Below, in pieces: positions 6,426 through 6,467 of a DNA stretch of 6,467 nucleotides. The DNA comes from an uncultured Pseudomonadales bacterium. Its GTDB lineage: Bacteria > Pseudomonadota > Gammaproteobacteria > Pseudomonadales > Pseudohongiellaceae. Position numbers and translations under genes: made by a program. The stretch spans positions 1 through 6,467 of the forward strand of contig CALKDE010000251.1 of the NCBI GenBank assembly GCA_938082955.1, given 5' to 3'. The stretch's first letter is position 1, and each line of letters begins with the position of its first letter. The notes beneath the pieces are model-generated. The model ran no database searches, was not told the origin of the DNA, and worked only from the letters and a program-made list of their open reading frames with translations.

Positions 6426-6467
6426 TTAAGGCCTTTCGGCTGCTTTCAAGATCCTAGCTACAGGCGC
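6426..6467 (-). CDS. rnhB: Probable ribonuclease HII, last 13 codons (cut by window edge)
   Basis: RNase HII cleaves RNA in RNA-DNA hybrids and starts removal of single ribonucleotides misplaced in DNA. Only the end of a reading frame is visible: APVARILKAAERP followed by TAA at 6428-6426. Its opening APV matches the end of the conserved RnhB C-terminal motif HRxSFxPV, and rnhB is the usual gene directly upstream of dnaE in Pseudomonas-type genomes. All catalytic residues lie outside the window. The call rests on a very short match plus gene order, so it is moderate. It ends 73 bp before dnaE on the same strand, and I see no terminator between them, which suggests co-transcription. Confidence 0.55.
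   Translation of the reverse strand, partial: APVARILKAAERP

Overview
The window is a compact block of bacterial housekeeping genes, all on the minus strand. Read in the direction of transcription (from high to low coordinates) the order is: the last codons of a gene that is probably rnhB, then dnaE, accA, tilS and the first 23 codons of pyrG. From memory of gene order, rnhB-dnaE-accA-tilS-pyrG is typical of Pseudomonas-like Gammaproteobacteria. Protein features agree: AccA and DnaE resemble the Escherichia and Pseudomonas versions along most of their length. I would call it a gammaproteobacterium of the Pseudomonadales/Cellvibrionales type. The sequence alone does not let me name a genus.

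Layout by position: 1-71 is the start of pyrG (CTP synthase). 72-220 is a 149-bp spacer with a possible pyrG promoter and a small hairpin followed by a T run. 221-1618 is tilS (tRNA-Ile lysidine synthetase). 1619-1702 is a spacer holding a convincing intrinsic terminator directly upstream of the first tilS ATG. 1703-2656 is accA (acetyl-CoA carboxylase carboxyltransferase, alpha subunit). 2657-2719 is a spacer that includes one copy of a 21-bp tandem duplication covering the dnaE stop codon. 2720-6352 is dnaE (DNA polymerase III alpha). 6353-6425 is a spacer with a five-codon mini-ORF that owns the only good ribosome binding site in front of dnaE. 6426-6467 is the putative rnhB tail.

The products cover replication (RnhB, DnaE), the first committed step of fatty acid synthesis (AccA), tRNA decoding (TilS) and pyrimidine nucleotide synthesis (PyrG). 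They are linked by conserved position and growth-related demand, not by one pathway. rnhB, dnaE and accA are closely spaced and probably share transcripts. The terminator after accA suggests tilS is expressed at a lower level by readthrough or from its own promoter.

I see no mobile element, CRISPR array, RNA gene, defence system or new gene cluster. The points worth a second look are small: the dnaE leader mini-ORF, the terminator and palindrome at the tilS start, the in-frame duplication at the dnaE stop, a linker-like insertion in the DnaE C-terminal domain, a clamp-binding motif without its glutamine, and an altered glycine-rich loop in AccA.
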